Shown here: positions 1 through 7,525 of the stretch, in pieces
Layout: every line of letters begins with the position of its first letter
How positions within the stretch are numbered: the first letter of the stretch is position 1
Assembly (NCBI GenBank): GCA_903848465.1
Contig: CAINGK010000198.1
Coordinates: forward strand, 1 to 52,676
From: an uncultured Verrucomicrobiota bacterium
Lineage (GTDB): Bacteria > Verrucomicrobiota > Verrucomicrobiia > Verrucomicrobiales > Verrucomicrobiaceae
Reading direction: 5' to 3'
Length of the DNA stretch: 52,676 nt
Program-made: the position numbers and the translations under genes
The notes under the pieces: generated by a model
What the model saw: the letters and a program-made list of their open reading frames with translations, nothing else
What the model was told of the DNA's origin: nothing
Database searches by the model: none

Positions 1-22
1 CCACCCCTCGCCACCGCTCGCG

Positions 23-96
23 GCACGCCCCATTGGGGGCTGCTGCGTTCGGCATCGCTACGCTCGCCTCACTCCGCAGCCCCCAATGGGGCGTGC
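23..96. repeat. Perfect 21-bp inverted repeat
   Basis: Arms at 23-43 and 76-96 are exact reverse complements (gcacgccccattgggggctgc) around a 32-base loop. It lies downstream of the oxidoreductase gene that reads leftward, so it could act as a transcription-end structure, but there is no T-tract next to it. A mobile palindromic element is equally possible. No second copy was noticed in this window. Confidence 0.75.
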
Positions 97-152
97 ATTG
101 CAAGGCTAAAGCCTTTTACAGAACAGACTTTACACCCCCCCGGGTTTAGCGA

Positions 153-1421
153 CTAGAGCGCCTTGTCATAGATGCGTTGAAATATAGCGGTGGCGTTTGG
201 ATCGATGATAGTTATGCCGTCCTGGCCGAACCGCGCGGTAACTGCCGCCCCTTTGCCTTCCTGCATGTATTTCCAGTTAAGGTCGCGCACACGAGCGGCG
301 GCATCCACGATGGCGCAGGTAATGCGGGCTTCTTCGGCGGTGGGATATAGGGCCGCCACAGCATCCCGTGACTCTTGGGCAAACTTGACGCGGCAGACGG
401 CCACCAGGCCCACGGTCAGACTATCAACGCCATAACCGATGTAGCCATGAGTGCCATCCGGCCGGGTAACTTCGCGGGTAAAGTGGTTGTTGCTCGTGCG
501 CGAGCCGCCGCCCTGGTTCCACCAGCGGAAGCCTCGATACTGCTGGTCGCTTTCCACTTTGCCATCTGCGCCCACGATCTCATGCCCCTGATTCACCGGA
601 CCTTCGAAATCGGCAGGAGTCACCCAGTTGTTATGGAAGTTGATCGACATACCGTTGTCGAAATCGACCCGTACCTGCACGGCGTCGAAGGCATTGATGC
701 CGTCGCGGATCAGGCGTTTTTTCTGGCCTACGGCGGTCAGGGACACAGGCTTGCTGTGGTAATAGCTCCAGATCAGATCCGTCCAATGCGGACCGACGTA
801 GCTGAAAGGATCGCTGTTTTCTACCCACTTGAAGGTGCTAGTGCTGACTTCGAGCGGCTCTTCGAGATAGGCGGTGCCATAGAGCGGCGCGCCGATGCGG
901 TTCTGGATGTCATCCCGAATGCGCAGGTGGTCGGGGTCGTAGCGCTTGTGCATGTCCACAGCGACGATGAGATTTTTTGCTTGGGCGGCGGCGATGATCT
1001 CATCCGATTCCTGGATCGAGAGGCACATCGGTTTTTCTGTCAGCACATGCACCCCTTTGGCCAGAGCGGCGAGAATGGGCTGTGTGTGCAGATGATCAGG
1101 GGTCGCCACGGCCATGACGTCAAGGTCTGGAAAGGCGGCCAGGATGTCATTCCAGGGCTCATCACCGTGGAAAGCACGCGGCTCGTGGCCGGTGAGGTCT
1201 TTGAAAGCGGCAGCTGCCTTGAGCGCCGATTTCTCGCTGCGGGTGGCCACGGCGACGAGGTCAAACTTCACCCCGGCGAGTTCGCGTGAGTATTTGTCCA
1301 GGCCGACCCGGGCGAGCTGTCCGGCGATGCCGAAGCGCTGCAAGTCCGCGTAAGCACGCGCGTGAACATCTCCGCCGAACATGCCGGCGCCAACGAGGGC
1401 AATCTTAATGGTGGGTTCCAT
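153..1421 (-). CDS. Gfo/Idh/MocA family oxidoreductase
   Basis: NAD(P)-dependent sugar or cyclitol dehydrogenase-like protein of 422 residues. The N-terminus has the Rossmann dinucleotide loop VGAGMFGG (residues 10-17), followed by the family hallmark EKP (129-131, in HVLTEKPM) and an aromatic-rich C-terminal alpha/beta domain. The ATG at 1421 is preferred because it places the glycine motif at the usual distance from the N-terminus; an upstream in-frame ATG at 1433 is possible. No export signal is seen, although many verrucomicrobial relatives are Tat-exported, so it is probably cytosolic. It stands alone: the neighbour to the right reads the other way. The substrate cannot be inferred from sequence. 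Confidence 0.9.
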   Translation of the reverse strand: MEPTIKIALVGAGMFGGDVHARAYADLQRFGIAGQLARVGLDKYSRELAGVKFDLVAVATRSEKSALKAAAAFKDLTGHEPRAFHGDEPWNDILAAFPDLDVMAVATPDHLHTQPILAALAKGVHVLTEKPMCLSIQESDEIIAAAQAKNLIVAVDMHKRYDPDHLRIRDDIQNRIGAPLYGTAYLEEPLEVSTSTFKWVENSDPFSYVGPHWTDLIWSYYHSKPVSLTAVGQKKRLIRDGINAFDAVQVRVDFDNGMSINFHNNWVTPADFEGPVNQGHEIVGADGKVESDQQYRGFRWWNQGGGSRTSNNHFTREVTRPDGTHGYIGYGVDSLTVGLVAVCRVKFAQESRDAVAALYPTAEEARITCAIVDAAARVRDLNWKYMQEGKGAAVTARFGQDGITIIDPNATAIFQRIYDKAL

Positions 1422-1721
1422 GGTGGGGTGCATGGAACGCGAAGTCCGGCGGCATGCAACCCGGCATGCTGATACCCGAATGCCAGGTTCTCATGCTTTG
1501 GTGAGCTTGGAACCTACGGATGGCCCATCGTGGCGTGGTCCGCATATTCCATGTGCGGTCTGGAATCCGGAGACCGCACTCGGAGAGTGCGGCCAACGCC
1601 GCGCTGGTTGCAGGACTATCTGCTGGGTCGGGCATGCCGCGTTTGATTACCCTCTGCCTTGGTGCTAAACAGTCATCACCTTCCACTCCGCAGACTGGAG
1701 TCATTTCTCAGCCTAACGACC
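1422..1721. other. Intergenic region with small hairpins
   Basis: About 300 bases between divergent genes with no convincing coding sequence. It holds overlapping short palindromes: gcggtct/agaccgc (1555-1561 and 1571-1577) and ccgcact/agtgcgg (1574-1580 and 1586-1592). These look like remnants of a dispersed palindromic element rather than a terminator, since no T-tract follows. The promoters of both flanking genes must lie here, but I cannot point to a strong one. Confidence 0.5.
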
Positions 1722-3464
1722 ATGACTGAATATACCAGCGATTCATTGATGCCACGCAAGCATGGCAAGATTTCGCCCTTTGCCAGTTTGGTGTGGTATC
1801 TGATCGCATTCATCGCGCTGACGATGGTCGTGCTGTTTTTCGGCAAATTTGACCTCACGCGCCTGCTGGGGGCGGATCACTTCATTCGCAAAACACGGCG
1901 GGCGGTTGCCGCCAAGGACTGGCCGGCTGCCACCTGGGCGCTTCAGCACATCGCCGGGCATGACCGTGAACGGGCCGATTACCTCCGCGTCTTAGCCGAT
2001 TTCTTGGAAGCGACCCGTAGCGAGCCCGCCCTGCTGGATGCTACCCTCGTCAAGCTGGATGCCCTATGCCTCATGCAACCGGTGGATTTCACCTGGGCCT
2101 GCCGGCTGCGTTTGGGAGCTGGAAACATTTTAGCGGCCCGCAAGTTTTGGGATCGCATCCCTTCGGCTTCACGCCAGACGGCTGAGGTCATGAAGCTCAG
2201 CGTGGAACTGCTGAAAGAGGAGGGGCGGCCACAGGAAGCGGCGGCAGAGGAGAGTCTGCTGTTTGAAAAATTTGCCGATGATCCCGAAACTGCGGTGCGC
2301 AAGGCCGTGCGGGAACTAGAGGGTACCTTTCCTGAGATCGAGCAGGCGGCGCTCAGTCGGCTCTGGGAACTGGCACGGCGTGAGGATGAACCAGGAGCGA
2401 TGGCCATTCGTGTGCTCAGTCAGCGCAATGATTTGACCTTACCTGACGCGAAGCAACTTCATGAACTCTCTGACAAACAGCCGAACATCGTCATTGGTGA
2501 TCGACTGCCGATCACATCCACCCTCATGCGCCTTGATCCGCAACAGCGAGAGCCTCTGCTGGCTGCCGAGGTGAAGCGTTATGACAATGGCGACTCGACA
2601 GTGCAGGTGCAACTGGCCTCATGGCTGGCGAAGGAACAGGAATATGACAAGGTCATGGCAATGATGCCGAAAGAAATGCTGCTGAAATCTCCCGATCTTT
2701 TTCCGCAGGTCGCACAAGGTTTGGCAGAAAAGGGGAGATGGTCAGAGCTGATGAACCTGATCCAAAAAGGAAAAAAACTGCCTGTTTCAAATGCCCGAGC
2801 CGCCACCTGGCGCGCGTTGGCTACCAAGAATCTTTTCCCGGACAATGCCAAGGAGATTAGAACTCACCTAGAAGAAGCCATCCGTGAAGGCCAAGTGGAA
2901 AAGAATGGTCTGGCGATGATGGGTGCCGCGCGCCTAGCGGAAGAATGGTCCATGGCCGATCTGGCGCTGAAGGCCTATGAAATACTGGCGGTGCCTGGTT
3001 CAGCGCAGGAGTCGGAGGTCCTTGATAGGTGCTGGCTGGTGGCCACCACGCTCAAAGACTCCGCCAAGTTGCTCAAGCTGGCCGACAAGCGCGCGAGGCT
3101 GAAACCCGGCAATTACAGACTGGCCCAGCAACGTGACTACATGCATCTGCTCTGTGGTGATCAAGTCGAGACGGCGCTCGCCTCCCCCGAGGTAGTTGCA
3201 GGCGCTTCTACCGCTGAACTTGAGAGTGATGCTTCCAGGCTGCTCCAGGCCCTGAAGGCCTATCGTTTGCATGACCTGCCTCTGCTCACCTCGACATTGG
3301 GAAAGGTTCGCAATGCCAGGGCACTGAACACCGGGGAGCGCGCCGTTTATGCCGGCCTACAGGCCATCAATGGACAGCCTGCTCAAGCCTTCCAGATGGC
3401 CGAGTCTGTCCGCCCAGAGCTGCTGCTGAACGAAGAAGCGGTGTTTCTGCGGCTGGCCTTTTGA
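1722..3464 (+). CDS. Membrane-anchored helical-repeat (TPR-like) protein, function unknown
   Basis: A 580-residue protein I do not recognise by name. After a short basic stretch it has one hydrophobic segment (about residues 22-40, LVWYLIAFIALTMVVLFF), then an all-helical remainder rich in Ala, Leu, Glu and Arg with repeated A/L-spaced helix pairs, as in TPR or Sel1-like scaffolds. The likely topology is a single N-terminal anchor with the repeat domain outside the cytoplasm. The ATG at 1722 (MTEYTSD) is chosen; the frame stays open upstream to 1659 and another ATG lies at 1749. No Shine-Dalgarno is seen. It is a single gene with no functional hint from neighbours. Confidence 0.75.
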   Translation: MTEYTSDSLMPRKHGKISPFASLVWYLIAFIALTMVVLFFGKFDLTRLLGADHFIRKTRRAVAAKDWPAATWALQHIAGHDRERADYLRVLADFLEATRSEPALLDATLVKLDALCLMQPVDFTWACRLRLGAGNILAARKFWDRIPSASRQTAEVMKLSVELLKEEGRPQEAAAEESLLFEKFADDPETAVRKAVRELEGTFPEIEQAALSRLWELARREDEPGAMAIRVLSQRNDLTLPDAKQLHELSDKQPNIVIGDRLPITSTLMRLDPQQREPLLAAEVKRYDNGDSTVQVQLASWLAKEQEYDKVMAMMPKEMLLKSPDLFPQVAQGLAEKGRWSELMNLIQKGKKLPVSNARAATWRALATKNLFPDNAKEIRTHLEEAIREGQVEKNGLAMMGAARLAEEWSMADLALKAYEILAVPGSAQESEVLDRCWLVATTLKDSAKLLKLADKRARLKPGNYRLAQQRDYMHLLCGDQVETALASPEVVAGASTAELESDASRLLQALKAYRLHDLPLLTSTLGKVRNARALNTGERAVYAGLQAINGQPAQAFQMAESVRPELLLNEEAVFLRLAF

Positions 3465-3595
3465 ATAAAGCGGCTGCCTTTGAAGGCATAGCCATCCATT
3501 TTTCACGGTTCCTTGCTCCTGACTACGCAACTTTGTCAGACTTTGGCTCCTTTCCCGACAAAGGCAGAAGGCATACATCGCGCCAAAATGACTGC

Positions 3596-3624
3596 AAAAA
3601 AAGGCCTGCAACATGTGCAGGCCT
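3596..3624 (-). terminator. Rho-independent terminator of the PEP-CTERM gene
   Basis: A perfect 9-bp stem, aggcctgca (3602-3610) with tgcaggcct (3616-3624) and loop acatg, is followed on the minus strand by seven T residues (A run 3596-3602). It sits 27 bases past the stop codon of the leftward gene at 3652-4275. Confidence 0.85.
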
Positions 3625-3651
3625 CTGAGGTATTATGTACCGAACCAAAGA

Positions 3652-4275
3652 TTACCGGCGACGACGGCGAAGAGAAATAAAACCAAGACCCAGGGCCGCC
3701 AAAATGGCACGGCTTGGTTCTGGAGCTGCACCTATAGTGTAGCTGGCCAAACCCGGGGTCGTATTGATGCCGCTGCTAATGGATGAGCCGTCACTCGGGA
3801 GAGTGGGAGTTCTAGTCGGAATCTGATATCCGAATGCGCTTCCAACCGTGGTGGTGTTAGTTGGAAACCAGAGTACGCCAAATGAATTTCCTGCACTGAC
3901 ACCCGTTAGGTTAAAATTATCGGTGTTCATGTAACCAGGAGGGAACGCTGCCGGGGGGCCGTTGGCGGTCTGACTTTGAGCTTCAGCAAAGTACAAACCT
4001 GAAGTGCCAATTTGGACAGGTGTTGAAGGGCTGGCCGATGAAGGAATGGTAAAACCCTGCAAAGCCGTTTGAAGCGTACTCACGGTTGTAGTGTTGTTCA
4101 ATGCACCGGATGGGTTCACAATGATGCCCCAAGTCATTCCATTTACTCCTGTTGTTGTGCTGTTACCCCAGCCAGCTGTTCCAATAGTAAGCGTCACGCT
4201 TGCGTTAGCAAAACCAGCGGTAAACAAAGCTGTCAATGCAACCAGTTGGAGAATGTTTATTTTGGTCGATTTCAT
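3652..4275 (-). CDS. PEP-CTERM sorting-domain exported protein
   Basis: A 207-residue exported protein. It starts with a signal peptide (MKSTKIN, then a hydrophobic core ending near FANAS) and has a Ser/Thr/Gly-rich beta-type body. It ends in a verrucomicrobial PEP-CTERM tail: PEPSRA, a hydrophobic helix (ILAALGLGFI) and a final RRRRR. Such tails are cleaved by an exosortase and are linked to extracellular matrix or surface proteins; no exosortase lies in this window. The gene is visibly AT-richer than most of the window, like its neighbour at 4314-5318, which reads the same way 38 bases upstream, so the two may be cotranscribed. The terminator at 3596-3624 closes the unit. Confidence 0.88.
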   Translation of the reverse strand: MKSTKINILQLVALTALFTAGFANASVTLTIGTAGWGNSTTTGVNGMTWGIIVNPSGALNNTTTVSTLQTALQGFTIPSSASPSTPVQIGTSGLYFAEAQSQTANGPPAAFPPGYMNTDNFNLTGVSAGNSFGVLWFPTNTTTVGSAFGYQIPTRTPTLPSDGSSISSGINTTPGLASYTIGAAPEPSRAILAALGLGFISLRRRRR

Positions 4276-4313
4276 GATATGAATTATTTTCCTTAAAATT
4301 TCCGCGTTATTAT

Positions 4314-5318
4314 TTACGGCTGATATGCTGGTTTAAAAGTATTAGTTATGTTTGTAGAGGAGTTCGCCCCTGCTTTTCGGTACACAATCCCTTGAGTGGG
4401 CTGAATTTGATAATTGGTCAAGTCTGTTGAGCCGGAATACCAACCGAAGCCAGCATAATATGTCCCAATGACTGAAGCACTTTTGTTGATGCCCTGGGCG
4501 GTGTCGTCAAAAATGAGCACTACATCTCCACCTGAGGGGGTTCCATTATTCAAGAATGAACCCAAACCAACCGGAACTGGACAACCTGTTGTAATTCGAA
4601 TGTCCTGATCTTGACCTGCGCTGATATTTTGAAGCAAAGTAGAAATCTTATTCATTGGAACTGAACCTGTGACAGACAAATTCAACGTTTGACCTGCTGG
4701 GACTCGAATTACCAAGGATTCGTCAGGGTAAATAATTTGTCCATTTCCATTGGTTGAGCCTGAGTACCAACCAAACCCGCTGTACATCGTATAGATACTG
4801 GAGGCTGACTTGTTAATTCCAGACTGGCTCCGGTCATACAACAAAGCGACAGTGCCATTTGGTGCTGGGCCATCTGGCACCAACGTCCCAAGCGTCCAGA
4901 AAGGATAGATGATGACCGAGTCACCTACGGCCACTTGAGAACCTGCGACACTCCCTAGGTTTCCAACAAAGAAGGTCAAACTGAGTGTGTCAGTGGTGTT
5001 GCCACTAATCTGAGCCCACAAGCCTTGAAGATTACCTGAAGCAATCAAAACATAATAACTGTTGGCATATTGGTTAGCAGTCCATCCAGGGCTGCCGCTT
5101 ATTTGCAACGAGGACGATGATGGAATGGTGGCAATTGTTCCTTGAAACGCAGGGGTGCCGTTCAAAGCAGGAGAATACGTGAGGTCAGTTCCTGATCCTC
5201 CAACGTTTGCAGTAACCGAAGTCGAAACAAAAGCCACAGGGGTCGTGGTGACCTGCGCCTGAGTGACGGCGGCTCCCAGCAAAGAGAAGAAGATAAGGGA
5301 AAATTGCAGCTTTTTCAT
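4314..5318 (-). CDS. Exported beta-rich protein, TIGR02597-like
   Basis: A 334-residue exported protein with a signal peptide (MKKLQFSLIFFSLLGAAVTQAQ). The body carries two copies of a recognisable motif: SIYTMYSGFGWYSGST followed later by VIGTYYAGFGWYSGST, each preceded by a 'Q(S/G)INKSAS' segment. This layout matches my memory of the uncharacterised verrucomicrobial family TIGR02597; the assignment comes from pattern memory and was not searched. The ATG at 5318 gives a standard signal peptide; an in-frame ATG at 5333 would add five residues. It is probably cotranscribed with the PEP-CTERM gene 38 bases downstream, suggesting a shared cell-surface role. Base composition is AT-richer than the surroundings. 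Confidence 0.75.
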   Translation of the reverse strand: MKKLQFSLIFFSLLGAAVTQAQVTTTPVAFVSTSVTANVGGSGTDLTYSPALNGTPAFQGTIATIPSSSSLQISGSPGWTANQYANSYYVLIASGNLQGLWAQISGNTTDTLSLTFFVGNLGSVAGSQVAVGDSVIIYPFWTLGTLVPDGPAPNGTVALLYDRSQSGINKSASSIYTMYSGFGWYSGSTNGNGQIIYPDESLVIRVPAGQTLNLSVTGSVPMNKISTLLQNISAGQDQDIRITTGCPVPVGLGSFLNNGTPSGGDVVLIFDDTAQGINKSASVIGTYYAGFGWYSGSTDLTNYQIQPTQGIVYRKAGANSSTNITNTFKPAYQP

Positions 5319-5617
5319 GGCAAGGTTTTGCATGTGTAATCAATTTCTGAAGGGAGGGGAAGCAAAAAGATCATTTTTTTGCCATTCGGTACGCTTTGAC
5401 TGCGTGCGAATGGCAGGGACGGATCACTGTCATTAAACACCATGGCGTGGCGGTTGTTACTGAAAAAATGTGACAAAGTTCGAGATCGTGCCTGTCGTGG
5501 GCTTGAAAGGTGCTGCCGTTTTTCGCCAATATGAAAAATTCAGACCTTTAGGTTTCGCTTGTGTGCTGGGGTAGGCAGTGAGCTGAAGGTTCGGACTGCT
5601 GGCCACGACGAGCCCCT
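5319..5617. other. Intergenic region, no gene seen
   Basis: About 300 bases between the exported-protein pair and the rplQ terminator. I see no reading frame with protein-like composition. The right-hand end of the stretch must hold the promoter of the 5318 gene, but no clear -35/-10 pair was recognised. Confidence 0.5.
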
Positions 5618-5619
5618 AC

Positions 5620-5651
5620 AAAAAACGCGGGAGTCTTGCGACTCCCGCGTT
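5620..5651 (-). terminator. Strong Rho-independent terminator after rplQ
   Basis: A perfect 12-bp stem, aacgcgggagtc (5624-5635) with gactcccgcgtt (5640-5651) and a 4-base loop, is followed on the minus strand by a T run (A run 5620-5625). It lies 29 bases beyond the rplQ stop and ends the rpoA-rplQ transcript. Confidence 0.92.
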
Positions 5652-5680
5652 GGGATGGTTTCTCGATGAGAGACGCCTGC

Positions 5681-6166
5681 TTATTCAGCGGCGGCGGCTT
5701 TCTTCTTGGGGGCAGCCTTCTTCTTGGCTGGGGCCTTGGCAGGCGCGGCTTCTTCGGCCACAGGCTCGGCTGCGGCTTCAGGTTCCGGGGCTGCGGCGGC
5801 CTTTGGCATGTAGGCGTCCACCCACTCGATGTAGGCCATCGGAGCGGAGTCGCTGCGGCGCTGGCCGAGCTTGGTGATGCGGGTGTAACCACCAACGCGG
5901 TCCTTGGAGGCGACTGCGATCTCTTCGAAGAGTGTCTTCACGCTGTCTTTGTGACGGAGTGAGGAAAGGGCGGTGCGGCGGGCGTGGAGCGTGCCGCGCT
6001 TGCCAAGGGTGACGAGCTTCTCTGCGTAGGGGCGGAGAGCCTTGGCCTTGGCCAGGGTGGTGCGAATCCGGCGATGCTCGATGAGGGAGCAGGTGAGATT
6101 CATGAGCAGCGCGTCGCGGTGATCCTGCTTGCGCTGAAGTTTGACGATTTTTCTTCCGTGTTTCAT
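5681..6166 (-). CDS. rplQ: 50S ribosomal protein bL17
   Basis: Ribosomal protein L17 of the large subunit, 161 residues. The N-terminal 115 residues match the family (MKHGRKIVKLQRKQDHRDAL, then the RRIRTTLAKAKALRPYAEKL region and RVGGYTRITKLGQRRSD). The C-terminal 40 residues are an Ala/Pro/Glu stretch followed by Lys/Ala repeats (KKKAAPKKKAAAAE), a low-complexity extension also seen in L17 of related phyla. The gene lies 34 bases downstream of rpoA on the same strand, the standard pairing, and is followed by a strong terminator. Confidence 0.98.
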   Translation of the reverse strand: MKHGRKIVKLQRKQDHRDALLMNLTCSLIEHRRIRTTLAKAKALRPYAEKLVTLGKRGTLHARRTALSSLRHKDSVKTLFEEIAVASKDRVGGYTRITKLGQRRSDSAPMAYIEWVDAYMPKAAAAPEPEAAAEPVAEEAAPAKAPAKKKAAPKKKAAAAE

Positions 6167-6200
6167 GTCCTAAATTTGTCTAAATGCTTGCTGTGATTGA

Positions 6201-7322
6201 TTACTCGTCTTCGTCGTCGGCGTCTGGCAGATGGCTGTCCACCAGCTTGGTGAAGTCGAGGGAGTCGGCTTCTTCATCGTCGTCGCCGATCATGCTGCTG
6301 CGGGCAAGGAGGGAGACACCGCCAGGGGTGGCCTCAAGCAGCGCGGGATCGAACTTCATGCCGAGAGACAGGCCCAGCTCTGCGAGCTTTTCCTTGATCT
6401 CGGTGAGGGACTTCTTGCCGAAGTTGCGGTAACGCAGCATTTCGCCTTCGGTCTTCATGGCCAACTGGCCGACGCTGGTGATGTTGGCGTTGTTGAGGCA
6501 GTTGGCGGCGCGGACGGAGAGTTCGATCTCGTTGACGCTCATGTTCAGGAGCTTGCGCAGCTCGCTGTTTTCCTCGCTCTGGGCTTCCGGTGCGGCTTCG
6601 AATTCGATGGCCTTGTCGTCGTAGTTGACGAAGACGTCGAGGTGGTGGCGCAGGATGGCGGCGGACTGCAGGAGGGAGTCCTGCGGGGTGATGCGGCCAT
6701 CGGTCCAGATGTCGAGCACGAGCTTGTCATAGTCGGTGTTCTGACCGACGCGGGTGCTTTCCACGCCGTACTTCACGCGGGTGACGGGGCTGTAGATGGA
6801 GTCGATGGGGATGACGCCGATGGGGGTGTCAATACGCTTGTTTTCTTCCCAGGTGGAGAAACCACGGCCCACGCGCACTTCGAATTCGCATTCAAACTTG
6901 GTCTTGCGGTCGAGCGTACAGATCACGAGGTCCTTGTTGATGACTTCGTAGTGGTTGTCGTCCTTGATGTCACCAGCGGTGACGGGGCCTTCTTTTTCCA
7001 CCAGAATGGAAAGCAGACGGGGCTCCTTGGCATCGCTGTGGTGCTTGAAGCGGACCTTCTTGAGGTTCAAGATGATCTGAACGACGTCTTCAAGCACGCC
7101 CGGAAGGGTGGTGAATTCGTGTTCTGCACCGCGAATTTTCACGGAAGTGATGGAGGCACCTTCCAGGGAGGAAAGAAGGACGCGGCGGAGGGAGTTGCCA
7201 ATCGTGTGACCGTAACCTTTATCGAAGGGTTCGGCGGTGAATTGGGCGTAGGTTTCGGTTGCTGTGGCCTCGTTTTTCACCAGGCGACTGGGCATCTCGA
7301 ATCGAGCAAGACGTACTGACAT
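6201..7322 (-). CDS. rpoA: DNA-directed RNA polymerase subunit alpha
   Basis: The alpha subunit that nucleates RNA polymerase assembly and contacts upstream promoter DNA, 373 residues. The N-terminal domain has the conserved block GYGHTIGNSLRRVLLSSLEG and the 'SVKIRGAEHEFTTLPGVLEDV' region (split here only as description). The C-terminal domain (about 255-330) has the helix-hairpin-helix region NFGKKSLTEIKEKL. An acidic tail (GDDDEEAD...DADDEDE) extends beyond the usual end. The ATG at 7322 (MSVRLARFEMPSRL) is chosen; the frame remains open to 7466 but that stretch is low-quality sequence. It forms an operon with rplQ. The gene directly upstream on this strand is not a ribosomal protein gene. 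Confidence 0.98.
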   Translation of the reverse strand: MSVRLARFEMPSRLVKNEATATETYAQFTAEPFDKGYGHTIGNSLRRVLLSSLEGASITSVKIRGAEHEFTTLPGVLEDVVQIILNLKKVRFKHHSDAKEPRLLSILVEKEGPVTAGDIKDDNHYEVINKDLVICTLDRKTKFECEFEVRVGRGFSTWEENKRIDTPIGVIPIDSIYSPVTRVKYGVESTRVGQNTDYDKLVLDIWTDGRITPQDSLLQSAAILRHHLDVFVNYDDKAIEFEAAPEAQSEENSELRKLLNMSVNEIELSVRAANCLNNANITSVGQLAMKTEGEMLRYRNFGKKSLTEIKEKLAELGLSLGMKFDPALLEATPGGVSLLARSSMIGDDDEEADSLDFTKLVDSHLPDADDEDE

Positions 7323-7436
7323 AGGATTTGTGTGAACACTAACGGCCGGGTTACCTCCGGGCGAGAACCCTGCACATCTCGAAGAGAGGCAGGCGCGGAG
7401 ACCAACGGCGAATGGATGACGACTCGCAGGGGGCGG

Positions 7437-7466
7437 GGAGTATGGAAGCCGGTCTTTAGAATGCAA
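7437..7466 (-). promoter_or_regulatory. Possible rpoA promoter
   Basis: On the minus strand TTGCAT (7466-7461) and TACTCC (7442-7437) are separated by 18 bases, about 115 bases before the rpoA start. The -10 match is weak. A local promoter would make sense because rpoA here is not preceded by rpsM, rpsK and rpsD. Confidence 0.25.
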
Positions 7467-7525
7467 CCGGGAATTTTCAGGGGGGGAAGAGAGCCGGGGA
7501 AACCCGCGAAACTGCCCGCTTCCGG

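Noticed and set aside
375..1289. Long open frame on the plus strand of the oxidoreductase gene
   Set aside because: Antisense to a recognisable Gfo/Idh/MocA protein; its composition is a shadow of GC-rich codons.
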